Notes under the pieces: model-generated
What the model was told of the DNA's origin: nothing
Database searches by the model: none
Seen by the model: the letters and a program-made list of their open reading frames with translations, nothing else
Assembly (NCBI RefSeq): GCF_004664715.2
Contig: NC_051075.1
Coordinates: 24,117,715 to 24,181,714 of the forward strand
Length of the DNA: 64,000 bases
Reading direction: 5' to 3'
Origin: Peromyscus leucopus
Lineage: Eukaryota; Chordata; Mammalia; Rodentia; Cricetidae
Translations under genes and position numbers: made by a program
Part shown: in pieces, positions 29,833 to 39,744 of the stretch
How positions within the stretch are numbered: position 1 is the first letter of the stretch
Layout: each line of letters begins with the position of its first letter

Positions 29833-30688
29833 AAGTACAGTCTGATAATCACGTGGAATAAGGGTTTTCTTGGCGGCTTACTGTAAGTCATTTTCGTTTT
29901 CTCCCCGGCGTTAACCCGTGGGACCTCAACGACTCTTAAAGAAAGTTGCTGCCACGGACATCCTTCCCATCTGCATCCCTGCATCCTTGGCTGCGGTCCT
30001 CCTGGCTCCACGGGGGCCGCAGGGCTGCCTTGCCGTCCTCCCTGCAGGAAACATTTGGAATGACTCCTGCTGACTCAAATCAACGCTTTGCGGGGAGATC
30101 TAATTCTGCTTTTCCCATCCCAGTGATTCTCACCCCTACCGGAGGGTAAACTGGGGCGGACGAGAGGAGCTGAGCTGGAGACAGGGGGAGGACCCGGAAA
30201 TGTTTACAGGCCCAGCCTCTGAGGTTAGGCCTAGTCAGCGGGTTAAGGACCCAGAGGGACAAATACCCTGTCCTGTCATTTATGCAAATGCTGACTCCTG
30301 ATTGGTGCATTCCAAGACGGCAGAGGCCACCTAGGTCAGTATGTGCTGGTAGCTAAATATTCCGGCTTAGCATGATGATAGTTGAAAAAAAAAAAAGCAG
30401 AAAGGAACCTCCAAAGATTTTTATGCCTAAAGTTTCTTTCAGGCAAGTTAAAATTACGTACTATGTATGCTTTCAGTGAATATCTGTAAAGCTAATTTTT
30501 CTACAAGCTTACAAGTAGCCCAAGCAGTGGGGAGAGGTCGTGATACACAGGAAGAAGCCGAGGACTTGGATTCAGAACAAGTGCTGGCCCTTTGTCTTTC
30601 GAAGTAACTGGCCTTAAGTGTAGGATAAGTATATTGTGAAGTGGTATTTGTTAACTTTAAAACAAATTTGTCTGGTACATTTGCCCTG
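29833..30688. other. Single-copy island of about 850 bp
   Basis: Free of SINEs, moderately GC-rich from 29900 to 30340. Contains the motif cluster annotated at 30055. No exon convinces. Confidence 0.45.
30055..30310. promoter_or_regulatory. Candidate enhancer: AP-1/MAF, octamer and CCAAT motifs
   Basis: TGACTCC and TGCTGACTCA (30061-30077) are AP-1/MAF-type sites. ATGCAAAT (30282-30289) is a perfect octamer, overlapped by TGCTGACTC (30289-30297) and followed four bases later by ATTGG (30301). The motifs are visible; enhancer activity is inference. Confidence 0.3.
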
Positions 30689-30822
30689 GGGCTGCTGCTC
30701 CTGCAGAGGGTTGGATTCCCAGCACCCCACATGGCAGCTCACAACCCCGAGCAATGCATTCAAATGGTACAGAGACTTAGGTGCAGGCAAAACACCTAAA
30801 GTGAAAATCAGTAAAGATTTCT
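30689..30822 (+). repeat. 5'-degraded B2 SINE
   Basis: GGTTGGATTCCCAGCACCCC and CATGGCAGCTCACAACC. Confidence 0.7.
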
Positions 30823-30904
30823 TAAAAGTCACCCCTTTGTGGCCATGTATTCCTTTAACAGTTTATTTTTTATTTATATTTATCTATTTATTTATTTTGT
30901 TTGT

Positions 30905-31045
30905 TTTCCGAGACAGGGTTTCTCTGTGTAGTCCTGGCTGTCCTGGAACTCACTCTGTAGACCAGGCTGGCCTCGAACTCAGAGATCCCCCTGCCTCTGC
31001 CTCCCGAGTGCTGGGATCAAAGGCGTGTGCCGCCACCGTCCGGCT
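30905..31045 (-). repeat. B1, minus strand
   Basis: Near-consensus reverse copy with TATTTATTT tail. CTTTAACAG(T/C)TTATTT flanks it at 30853 and 31046. Confidence 0.9.
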
Positions 31046-31061
31046 CTTTAACAGCTTATTT

Positions 31062-31372
31062 ATATTTTTAATCTTTATAGTAAAATGACAATTTCCTTTG
31101 CTTTATTTGTAACTGGCCACCATTTTAAGTGTCTATGTTATTACCTGGTTATAGAATTAATTTTGGTCAGTGCAACCTCATGAAAAATTGTTATTTTCTA
31201 TAAGCCATTATAATTTAGATACTAACTACCAACTGAATGGTGGCGGCTGCTTTCAGTTTGGATGGGTGTGCTTACTATCCAGTCTATTCTCTGACTTGGG
31301 GAAGAAGATAAAGATGTATTAAGTCTTAAGTAATTTTAAGAATCGTGTCTGTTTCTCTATAAAGAACATTCA
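31062..31372. other. AT-rich single-copy stretch
   Basis: No repeat recognised; several TAATT/AATTA motifs. Confidence 0.35.
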
Positions 31373-31562
31373 GGGGCCATTGAGATGTCTTGATGGATAA
31401 AGGTACTTGCCACACAAGCCCGATGACCTGACTCTGATCTTCCTACCCCACATAAAGGTAGATGGAGAAAATGGACTCCACAAAAATATTGTCCTTCAGC
31501 TTCCACGCATGGGTCATGGCACATGCCCTCCGCCTCTGCTAATACTAATATTAATAAAGAAC
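31373..31562 (+). repeat. B3 SINE
   Basis: GGGGCCATTGAGATGTCTTGATGG head; ACTAATATTAATAAAGAAC tail. Confidence 0.75.
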
Positions 31563-31629
31563 ATTAGAGTCAAACATAGAGGCATAGATGACTGCCAAGA
31601 GATCAAGGTCAGCCGGGACTACATTGGGA

Positions 31630-32006
31630 GACTGTCTTAGGGTTCTATTGCTGTGGAGAGACACCACGACCACGGCAACTCTTACAAAGGAAAACATTCA
31701 ATTGGAGTGGCCCACTTACAGTTCAAAGGTTTAGTCTGTCATCTTATTATCGAAGCATGGCGGCATGCAGGCAGACATGGTGCTGGAGAAGAGCACCTGA
31801 GAGTTCTACATCTTGACCCACAGGCAACAGGAAGTGGTCTGAAACACTGGGCATGGCTTGAGCATATATGAGACCTCAAAGCCCGCCCCCACAGTGACAC
31901 ACTTCCTCCAACAAGGTCACACCTACTCTAACAAAGCCACGCCTCTCAAGAGTGACATTCCCAGGAGATTATGGGAGTGGCACAATTACATTCAAACCAC
32001 CACAGA
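31630..32006 (+). repeat. Rodent medium-reiteration repeat, family 2 copy b
   Basis: TGTCTTAGGGTTCTATTGCTGTGG start, GGCATGCAGGCAGACATGGTGC middle, CATTCAAACCACCACA end. Better preserved than 11079-11433. Confidence 0.8.
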
Positions 32007-32049
32007 GATCTTCACTCAAAAATATTTTTTTTTGTAAAAGAATATTCAA

Positions 32050-32126
32050 AGCTAAGGAAGTAGGTTAATAGTAGAGTGTTTGTAGTGTGCACAAGGCAGG
32101 TTCAGTCTTTAGTACGCAGGATAAAT
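32050..32126 (+). repeat. ID SINE with 13-base duplication
   Basis: AGTAGGTTAATAGTAGAGTG head and GGTTCAGTCTTTAGTACGC. Flanked by AAAGAATATTCAA (32037-32049 and 32127-32139). Confidence 0.8.
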
Positions 32127-32225
32127 AAAGAATATTCAAGCCCTATAAAACATAACCTCCCTAATCACCAGCAGCATGTGTTGGTCTGACACCACATTTA
32201 ATATAATTTATAAGAACACAAAGAC

Positions 32226-32366
32226 AAGCCGAGGCAGTGGTGGCACATGCCTTTAATCCTAGCACTCTGGAGGCAGAGGCAGGTGGATCTCTGAGTTCAA
32301 GGCCAGCCTGGGCTACAGAGTGAGTTCCAAGACAGCCAGAGCTACACAAAAACCCTGTCTCGAAAA
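32226..32366 (+). repeat. B1
   Basis: GCCGAGGCAGTGGTGGCACATG head, then (CAAAA)n tail. Confidence 0.9.
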
Positions 32367-32439
32367 ACAAAACAACAAACAAAACAACACACAAGACAAA
32401 GTCCCTTACGCAATCTTAACTTGGTTTGCTTGCTTGTTT

Positions 32440-32645
32440 TTGTTGTTTGTTGATTTATACAGGGTCTCACTGTATAGCTCTGGCTGGCCTGGAATTCACT
32501 GAGAGCCACCTGCCTCTGCCTGCTAAGTTCTGGGACTAAAGGTGTGCGCCACCATGTTCTGCTCCGTGTTTTATGAAAGGGTCTCCTGATCTCCCTACCT
32601 CAGTCCCTCTAGTGCCGGGATTACAGGTCACCAACCCCAGCAATT
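32440..32645 (-). repeat. B1 plus B1-like fragment, minus strand
   Basis: Reverse B1 to 32565, then a second weak B1-like piece (AGTGCCGGGATTACAGG). Confidence 0.75.
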
Positions 32646-33105
32646 TTACCCCTTTGGTAACAATTTGTTTGTTGGAGCCACGGAGAGAGAGAACTGGGAT
32701 GTGCCTGTGAAAGGCGAAGACAATAGAGAGGAGCAGCCTGTCTGAGTCTGCCTGTGTCTGGAGGGACAGGTGGCCCAAGCTGCTGCAGCAGGAAGGGAGG
32801 GGAGGAAGGAGAAGAAGGATGAGGGGCATGTCACTGAGATGTCAGGGCCAATGCTAACAATCACGTTAGGACCGACAGGAGTCAGGAATGAAGATACCAA
32901 AAAGATGCTTTCCTAGACCAGACAAAGAACGTAGATGAGTCAGACTGCCCCCGGGGGGAAAAGCACGGATGTCATCTCTGAGTCAGATTCTGTACACACA
33001 AGTAAATGCATTCTGAAAACTCCAGTGGCTTGATGACCAAGAGTTTTCCATGATCCTCACTATCTTTAAAAAAAAAAAAAAATCTGATGTTTCCTGACTA
33101 GTTGG
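32646..33105. other. Single-copy stretch
   Basis: On the minus strand a long pyrimidine tract ends CTTCCTGCTGCAG (about 32787), but all three frames behind it are open, so there is no coding signal. Confidence 0.35.
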
Positions 33106-33109
33106 TCTG

Positions 33110-33280
33110 TGTAATCACCATTCTAAGCATTTTACTTGTATATATAAAAAAACCTTTGCAGTCACCCTATGAGACGAGTTATTTATCTGTAGTTTGAGGA
33201 CAACTGAGAATGATACAGCAGAGGTTAGCCAGCTTGTCACAGTTCCTCATGCAGCCCGGGACGCTTGCCCCCGGAGTTCG
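33110..33280 (+). repeat. MIR
   Basis: CATTCTAAGCATTTTACTTG, CCCTATGAGACGAGTTATTT and AGAGGTTAGCCAGCTTGTCAC follow the MIR consensus order. Confidence 0.7.
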
Positions 33281-33500
33281 CACTGCATATGCTGTGGGTC
33301 CCTACAATTTTAATTCATGTCTATAGTTTATTATTTTACTGAGCTCGGTCTAGGCTTGAAAGGGATGATTGGAGACATGCATATCTTGTCCAGATATTAG
33401 CTATTTTAACTTTTGTTATGAGGAACACAATTAGAGATAATTTTAAGGAAGTGTAATTGAAGGGAAACAATTCTTTTTATTTTTTCTTGTTATTTTTTTC
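33281..33500. other. AT-rich single-copy stretch
   Basis: Nothing recognised. Confidence 0.3.
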
Positions 33501-33501
33501 T

Positions 33502-33650
33502 TTTTGGTTTTTTGAGACAGGGTTTCTCTGTGTAGCTTTGTGCCTTTCCTGGATCTCGCTCTGCAGACCAGGCTGGCCTCGAACTCACAGAGATCCACCT
33601 AGCTCTGCCTTCCAAGTGCTAAGATTAAAGGCGTGCACCACCACTGCCCC
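33502..33650 (-). repeat. B1, minus strand
   Basis: TTTTTTGAGACAGGGTTTCTC to CACCACCACTGCCCC. Confidence 0.9.
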
Positions 33651-33851
33651 ACACTTGTAGCTATCATCAAGAGATGGCCTCCTTCCTAAGGACTTGGATG
33701 AAGATTGCTGTGTTTAGTGTTGTCCCACACCTAAATGACAATTGATTAGTCTAGTGTGACATCTCTCCATTGTGGCCAGTTGGAGCCTTTCACTAGGGAC
33801 TGAAAAAGAAACACCTCTTTTTGTTTATTATTTAATTTATAATAAATTAAT

Positions 33852-33971
33852 TAGTGACAGGGCCTCACCGTGTAGCTTTGGGTGGCCCAAACTCACAGTG
33901 TAGACCAGGCTGGCCTTGAACTCCCAAAGACCTGCTTGTTCCTGCCCCTTGAGCGCCACCATGCCCAGTTA
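33852..33971 (-). repeat. Old B1, minus strand
   Basis: GACAGGGCCTCACCGTGTAGC to GCCACCATGCCCAG. Confidence 0.75.
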
Positions 33972-34027
33972 GTTTTTAATTTGAGAGCTGTTAGGGTATC
34001 CTGTGGTTAGAGAGGCAGACGAACCCC

Positions 34028-34148
34028 ATGGAGATGGCTCATTGGTTAGAGACTCTTGCCACCAGCCTGAGGTGGATCCTGTGGTGTTTAGAGAGAATTG
34101 ATTCCCACATATTGCCTTCTGACCTCCACATTCATGTATGGCACAGTG
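34028..34148 (+). repeat. B2/B3-family SINE
   Basis: GGAGATGGCTCATTGGTTAGAG head and GCCTTCTGACCTCCAC; ends in the CA tract. Confidence 0.75.
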
Positions 34149-34150
34149 TG

Positions 34151-34196
<46 letters not shown>
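34149..34196 (+). repeat. (CA)n microsatellite
   Basis: About 23 CA units replacing the SINE tail. Confidence 0.95.
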
Positions 34197-34197
<1 letters not shown>

Positions 34198-34220
34198 ACA
34201 ATAAATAAAAAAAAAATGTA

Positions 34221-34514
34221 ATTTAAAAGGAAAGAGCCTGATTGTCAGTAGGTGGAGAGAAGCCCGTCTATAAAGAGAGAGGAGACGAAAGAAGGCATGT
34301 CCATTCAGCATTCACAGGCTCCTTATGTCCAGTTTCATTTGAGTCTGGGTTTTATGAGACACTTCTCTGCTTACATATTTTCAAATACTTATCAAACCCC
34401 TCCCCTGTGTTTAAAGTTTATTTGGTGTTAGCCCTGGCATGACACTTGGGTAGTGGGTTGCATTGTTCACACACAGATTTCTCTCTTTGCATTCTATAAC
34501 CGTGTACAGTACTG

Positions 34515-34515
<1 letters not shown>
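34221..34515. other. Single-copy stretch
   Basis: Nothing recognised. Confidence 0.3.

Positions 34516-34564
<49 letters not shown>
34516..34564 (+). repeat. (CA)n microsatellite
   Basis: About 24 CA units, not attached to a visible SINE. Confidence 0.95.
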
Positions 34565-34566
<2 letters not shown>

Positions 34567-35561
34567 CTCGAGAGCAGTCCTGCACACAGCATGCAATGAT
34601 GTATGTATACTCTTGAGCCCAGGATGTGACTGATGGGGGAAACTGGAGCAGGCATGCTTGGAGAAGCGATGTAGCGCTACGAGACGCATCGGGTTTGAAG
34701 GGCGGCTAGGGCCGGTGCAGAGTTGGTGTCTCAGGAGCGGGTACTCCTGACACGGACCAGTGTAGCACCGCACGAGCGCCACTCAGTAGCCATGTCCAGC
34801 TGTAAGGGTTTCTAAGTGTGGGAAACTGAGGTCCATCCCCCGACGGCACCATACAACTGCACCAATCACAGATCAGACCACAAAAGGACATGCCTGACCT
34901 CCAACAGAATTCCACGGCAGCCTAGGCAGGGGGCATCGTGTGACATTAGAAGACTTGGAGTGGCAGCTGTTTCTGGGTCCTCCTGAAGTCTGTCTGCACC
35001 CTTCCTCAAGTCTCTCCATCAGGAGTCAGTCATCTTCTCAACACAAGGGTCTGTTTTTGTTTTTGTTTTGTTTTGTTTTTTTCCAAGAAGCACAGAGCAC
35101 TAAGGAAGACCGCTATTAATCATAGCAGAGACTGGACGTACCTACCTAAGATCCTTCATTTTACTTCCCGCCAAATCTGTCCCAGAAACTCCAGTGGTCC
35201 AGGGTGGGCAGCCTTTCAGCTGGATCACCTTGTTGTCTCTGGCAACCACCTGCTTGTCAGCTTCTTTCCACTGTTTCTTTCCTGCATCAGTGCCCAATTC
35301 TGGGTGCAAATTCCTCGGGAGGCACCAGCACATTCTTTCCACACGGGCACACTGGCGTCTCCAAGCCCCACAAGGACTCATCCCTCACAGCTTAAAGGAT
35401 GAATGCCCAGCCTTTCCTCAGTCAGATAAGGAATCAGGCTAAATCCACATCCAAACCACTTCCAATAACGCAGTTTTGGGGAAAGCCACAGAGGTCAAGA
35501 TAGGTAGATAGATACTCGTTAAGAAACTTGCCAGCAACTTGCAATTTGGACTGAACTTCAT
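34565..35561. other. Single-copy island of about 1 kb
   Basis: Holds a CpG-containing stretch (34660-34780), GACCACAAAA (RUNX-like, 34875) and the possible retrocopy at 35053-35381. Confidence 0.4.
35053..35381 (-). pseudogene. Possible 5'-truncated retrocopy, minus strand
   Basis: On the minus strand a frame open for about 80 codons (ending PPWTTGVSGTDLAGSKMKDLR) stops at 35142. About 60 bases later comes an A-rich run, AAAAAAACAAAACAAAAC, seen as T-rich at 35053-35085 on plus. ACACAAGGGTC (35040) and CCACAAGGACT (35366) could be a worn target duplication. It has no polyadenylation signal. GATCTTAG/GTAGGT also resembles a splice donor, so an ordinary exon is an alternative. Protein not recognised. 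Confidence 0.25.
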
Positions 35562-35576
35562 AAAGATGTTCATGTA

Positions 35577-36679
35577 CCTATGATGACTGTGGCTTCTAAT
35601 AAGTTTTGGTTTTACTCAATTACTGGGCAAGCCTCAGTGAAACTTTTCACTATTAGGATAAGAATTTGTACTGTATCAAGCTTATAATAGAAAAAATAAA
35701 TAAATGAAATGGAAAAAAATAAAAAAGAAATATTATACAGTAGTTACAATACCAAACTGGTGTAAAATTGATCTCCTGGGTGTTTATAATCATTCTTGGA
35801 GGCAATTCTAATGTGGTTAGAGGGACTAAAAGGGTGAATATTTCTCCCCTTACCGTACAAAGTCAATGAGGTCCCAGGGACTAAGGCCAATGAACATTTG
35901 TTGTTGTGTTCATGGAGACCCCACTCAATGAATCTGAAACACTGTCCAGTCTACAAAAGGAGGCTCAATGTGGGGAAGATTTCCTCGAGGCTTCAAAGGA
36001 AGCCGCAGTGCATACAGCAAAGCCTTTGACTCATCCTCACATTGATGGATGACTGGTAAAAGAAAGGTTAGGAGAGTCTGAAGTTCCTCTCAAGCCCAAG
36101 TGACCCCTGAGGACTAGTTGCCCCACTGGCCTTGACTGCACAGAAAGAAAGGTTAGTTTTAACCGCCTGCATGGTCTTCAGCATCCAGAAGGAACGTTTA
36201 AGCAAAGACCGAGGGAATCGGTAACACCCCAAGGGCTCGCACTCCACGGACATTAGATGCAAGTCTATACGAGGTGTTATTTAGACGACCAATGTCGCTG
36301 ATATTTTCTTCTTGGTAAAAGGACTTTGCCCAGATGTGAGATGACAGGACTTGGCTCCCTGAACACCTGCCCACAGCCAAGGAAGACAGGCCCATGATTG
36401 TTTAAAGCCCCAAATTAAATGATGCTAAATGCCTCTTTTCTCCCTCTCCGGAGCCACATGGGAAAGGTTTCATGCTGACTTTTGACTAATGAAGAGTGAG
36501 AAAGCTGATTGTGGGTTCAACACACTGGAGACCATCCAAAGAGGTCAGAGAGAAACATCTACTAGATGGGACCTACTCTACTGTGAGTCCATCAAGAATA
36601 TCTTTTGGACTTTGGGCATTTTAGTTCTTTCCAGGCACCAATAAAGGAATTCCTTTCCTGTTCTGTAACTGGAGGGAAA
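35577..36679 (+). mobile_element. 5'-truncated L1 with 3' transduction
   Basis: A 155-base L1 3'UTR (35577-35730, same type as 8090-8239) with its A-rich tail is followed by about 950 bases of non-L1 sequence ending AATAAA (36640-36645) and a short A run. The whole block, not just the L1, lies between AAAGATGTTCATGTA (35562-35576 and 36680-36694). This is the structure expected when L1 transcription reads through to a downstream polyadenylation site. Confidence 0.8.
36640..36645 (+). terminator. AATAAA used by the transduced transcript
   Basis: The hexamer lies about 30 bases before the terminal GGGAAAA run and the second target-site copy, correct spacing for cleavage and polyadenylation. 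Confidence 0.65.
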
Positions 36680-36699
36680 AAAGATGTTCATGTAATGCT

Positions 36700-38415
36700 A
36701 GACCAAATTTAGGCGGCTCTTTTCTTCTTTTTGATATGCCCAGTTGTGGTAAGGGCCAGCTTGGAGTTTGTAGTCATCCTATAGTCTTTGTCAGAGACAG
36801 TTTTTTGTTGTCGCAAGGAAAGGGCTGCCACGCTGGGGATCCAACATGTCTCCCTTGAGTTTGTCTGTTACGACATCGAGGAGAGCAACTTCACCTGCCA
36901 AGTCCTTCATTAAGATTCTGGATGGCACAGACCATGGCTCTTGTATAATATTAGAGGGACCAGCCTTAATATTATACATCCCAGGGGCTCAGGAGAGAGA
37001 ACTGCGAATGGCGAGGACTATTTTCAGGAAATAGAATCTCAGTACACCGAGCTCTATAGTCCACTTGCTTTAATTCCTCTGGCATAACATCCTTTATACA
37101 CAGCTTCAGTTCTGTTCTCCTGCCTAGCTCCTTTCTTGCCTGATTTCTCTCTGTTTATCTACTGCTCCCTCTTAAGTTCTATCTTAATTCTCTTGTCTTA
37201 ATTTTGCCTCATGTAGGTCCTTTTCACCTTGTTCTTACCTAGCTAGGGCTTCCCCATCTGGCTCTTCCTCATCTTCCATCTCGTTTTTCTAGTACTCTCT
37301 TCTAGCCCTTCAATCTAGTTCTTCTCCGTCTCAGTTTGTTCCTCTCAAGTTCTTACCTGTCTAGTTCTTCCATTCTCTTTTTTCTTCTCCATCCTCCATG
37401 TGCCCTGGAAGTCCTGGTATATATACACTTACAAGCAGTAATCCCTTAGCAGTGCAAAGCCAGGCTTCCAGGGTCAAACAGAGGGGTGATAAGAATCACA
37501 TAGGGAGGCAGTAACCGTTAATTATCATGTGCAACCCCAAAGGGAAGTGACCAATGGGGAAATGAATTACCTAAAGGCTAAATTCAGGTAATATCTAAGA
37601 AGAGGGCTCTTACATGCTCGAATATAGTCTTAAAACGTGATTGGTAGAAAATGTTAAGAATCTATAAGTTGCTAGGTCAATGGGAGAAAAAAAAAAACTG
37701 TCTTTTTTCCTGTGGCTCCTATTTGTCCAAGCTATCTGCCGTTTTTCTGCAGGGTGGGGGAAAGTGTGCTCAATCGCTAGGCAACCTGTGTACAGCTAGA
37801 TGCCTCTGGTGATAGTTAAAGGGAGATCTGGAACAAGAGGTAAGGTTTGGGAAAGCAGGAAGTAAAGCTTAATTGGCACATCCGCCAGGTCTTCTCAAAC
37901 AGGTAGCCTGGATGCTTAAGTCTGTTCTTAGAAAGTACGGAGGTATCTCTGATAAAGTGCTTTCCTCTATCTGGGATGGACCTGGCCAGATGCTCCCAAT
38001 AATGATAATTACAGGGAGGCTTGAACTAGGGTTCTGGCTGAGCATAGCTGTCAGCGCAGAAGGTTATCTAAATATTCCTAGAAGTGGTTAGGTAAGTAGT
38101 TAGAGGTCTATAAAATTAGTAAGGCTGTAAGAAAGGAGGGTCCCAGCTAAATTGTGTAAAGCTATTACTTAATGTCTACCTGACCTAGGCAGTGTCCCCT
38201 TGTGGAATTTACCTTAAATCAGGAGACTTGCATGTGGACTGTTAATACTGCTAGTCCTTGAAAGTGGCCATTTCTGATTCCAGAGAAAGCCTTTCCTGAG
38301 GCAGTTCTCCAAATACCTGGAATGTGTATGTCCAGAGACTGATCAGTCTACACTGTTAGCCCTTCTTAGGGAAAAGTCAATTGGGAAAGCTATGAAGGCA
38401 CACATGATTCTCATA
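36700..38415 (-). repeat. Probable old LTR-element fragment, unassigned
   Basis: On the minus strand, purine-rich sequence leads to TATAAAGGATG (about 37093) and an R/U5-like stretch. The right part (38100-38350, GTGTCCCCTTGTGGAATTTAC) is familiar as a dispersed rodent repeat. No coding domain is recognised, and the class is uncertain. Confidence 0.35.
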
Positions 38416-38570
38416 AGCAGTATGTTCTTAACCACGGAGCCATCTCTCCAGCCACTGGATTCGGTGTCTGATGTTTTGAAACTGTTTCGTTTTATTTATG
38501 TGTCTGGGTGTTTTGCCTGTATGTCTGCGCCCGTAACCACTGAACCGTTCCGTTCCCCTCAGCCCTGTGC
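38416..38570 (-). repeat. B2 pieces, minus strand
   Basis: A head fragment (ACCACGGAGCCATCTCTCCAGCC) is followed by an internally deleted copy (GGGTGTTTTGCCTGTATGTC joined to ACCACTGAACC). Confidence 0.65.
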
Positions 38571-38649
38571 TTGCTTTGTAGGTTAAGCAGTGTGACTTCA
38601 TAACATCTGTGATAAAGACTGGCACCACCACCCCCATAGGAAAAACACA

Positions 38650-38790
38650 GGTGTGACAAAACTCATTTAGCCCCTATTTTCAAGACGGAACTGCAGGTTA
38701 AGTGACTTAGTCAGAGTCACACAACCAGCTGACGGGACCAGAGCCACCCTCCCCTGCGCCACTCACCTCCCCGCTTCTGTGCCATGAGGC
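38650..38790 (+). repeat. MIR
   Basis: TTTAGCCCCTATTTTCAAGACG, GGTTAAGTGACTTAGTCAG and GTCACACAACCAGCTGACGG are the MIR core in order. Confidence 0.8.
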
Positions 38791-38889
38791 ATCTCTCCAG
38801 GGAGGCGTCAGGATGCACCAGACAGGAGTATGTTTACTTGTCTCGGGTTGTACTGGCTACACAATTAGTGAATCAGAACACAGTTAACA

Positions 38890-39032
38890 AGCCGGGCGGT
38901 GGTGGCGCACGCCTGTAATCCCAGCCCTCGGGAGGCAGAGGCAGGCGGATCTCTGTGAGTTCATGGCCAGCCTGGGCTACAGACTGAGATCCAGGACAGC
39001 CATAGCTACACAGAGAAACTCTGTTTTGAAAC
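38890..39032 (+). repeat. Young B1
   Basis: GCCGGGCGGTGGTGGCGCACG head, near consensus. Confidence 0.95.
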
Positions 39033-39133
39033 AAACAAACAAAAATAAATTATATTACAAGCACTTATGGTCAAAAAAGAAAATCCTTAACTTTTTTAAA
39101 AAAATTATTGTTATTATTATTTGTCATAGAAGG

Positions 39134-39710
39134 ACAATAATAATAACCCTAATTGTCATGCCCCATCCAACGACTGAGGGATCTGGATGCAGAGATCCAC
39201 GGCTAGGCTGGGGGGGGGGCAGCTTCAGGAGTCTAATTAGCGAGAAAGAGGAGGGTTTATATGAGCGAGAATTGTTGAAACCAAGGTTGGATAAAGCACA
39301 GGGACAAATAGCCAAATGAATGGAAACACATGAACTATGAACCAATGGCTGAGGGGCCCCCAACTGGATCAGGCCCTCTGAATGGGTGAGACAGTTGATT
39401 GGCTCGATCTGTTTGGGAAGCATCCAGGCAGTGGGACCGGGTCCTGTGCTCATTGCATGAGTTGGCTGTTTGAAACCTGGGGCTTATGCAGGGATGCTTG
39501 GCTCAGTCTGGGAGGAAGGGACTGGACCTGCCTGGACTGAGTCTACCAGGTTGATCTCAGTCCTCAGGGGAGTCTTTGCCCTGGAGGAGGTGGGAATGGG
39601 GGATGGGCTGGGGGGAAGAGGAGGGTGCGTGAGAGGGGAGAACAAGGGAATCCGTGGCTGATATGTAGAACTGGATTGTATTGTAAAATAAAATAAAAAA
39701 ATAACAAAAA
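39134..39710 (+). mobile_element. LINE-1 3' end with 29-base duplication
   Basis: 3' region of another rodent L1 type (GAACTATGAACCAATGGC, then a G-rich block, then CTGATATGTAGAACTGG and TTGTAAAATAAAATAAAA). TTATTGTTATTATTATTTGTCATAGAAGG flanks it at 39105-39133 and 39716-39744. Confidence 0.8.
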
Positions 39711-39744
39711 AATTATTATTGTTATTATTATTTGTCATAGAAGG

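Noticed and set aside
32646..32787. Minus-strand exon behind CTTCCTGCTGCAG
   Set aside because: All three frames are open, so the frame gives no coding signal, and the donor (GTAAAA) is weak.
36791..37034. Overlapping 62-codon frames on both strands near 36.8-37.0 kb
   Set aside because: They lie in a probable LTR-element leader and show no retroviral domain that I can identify.
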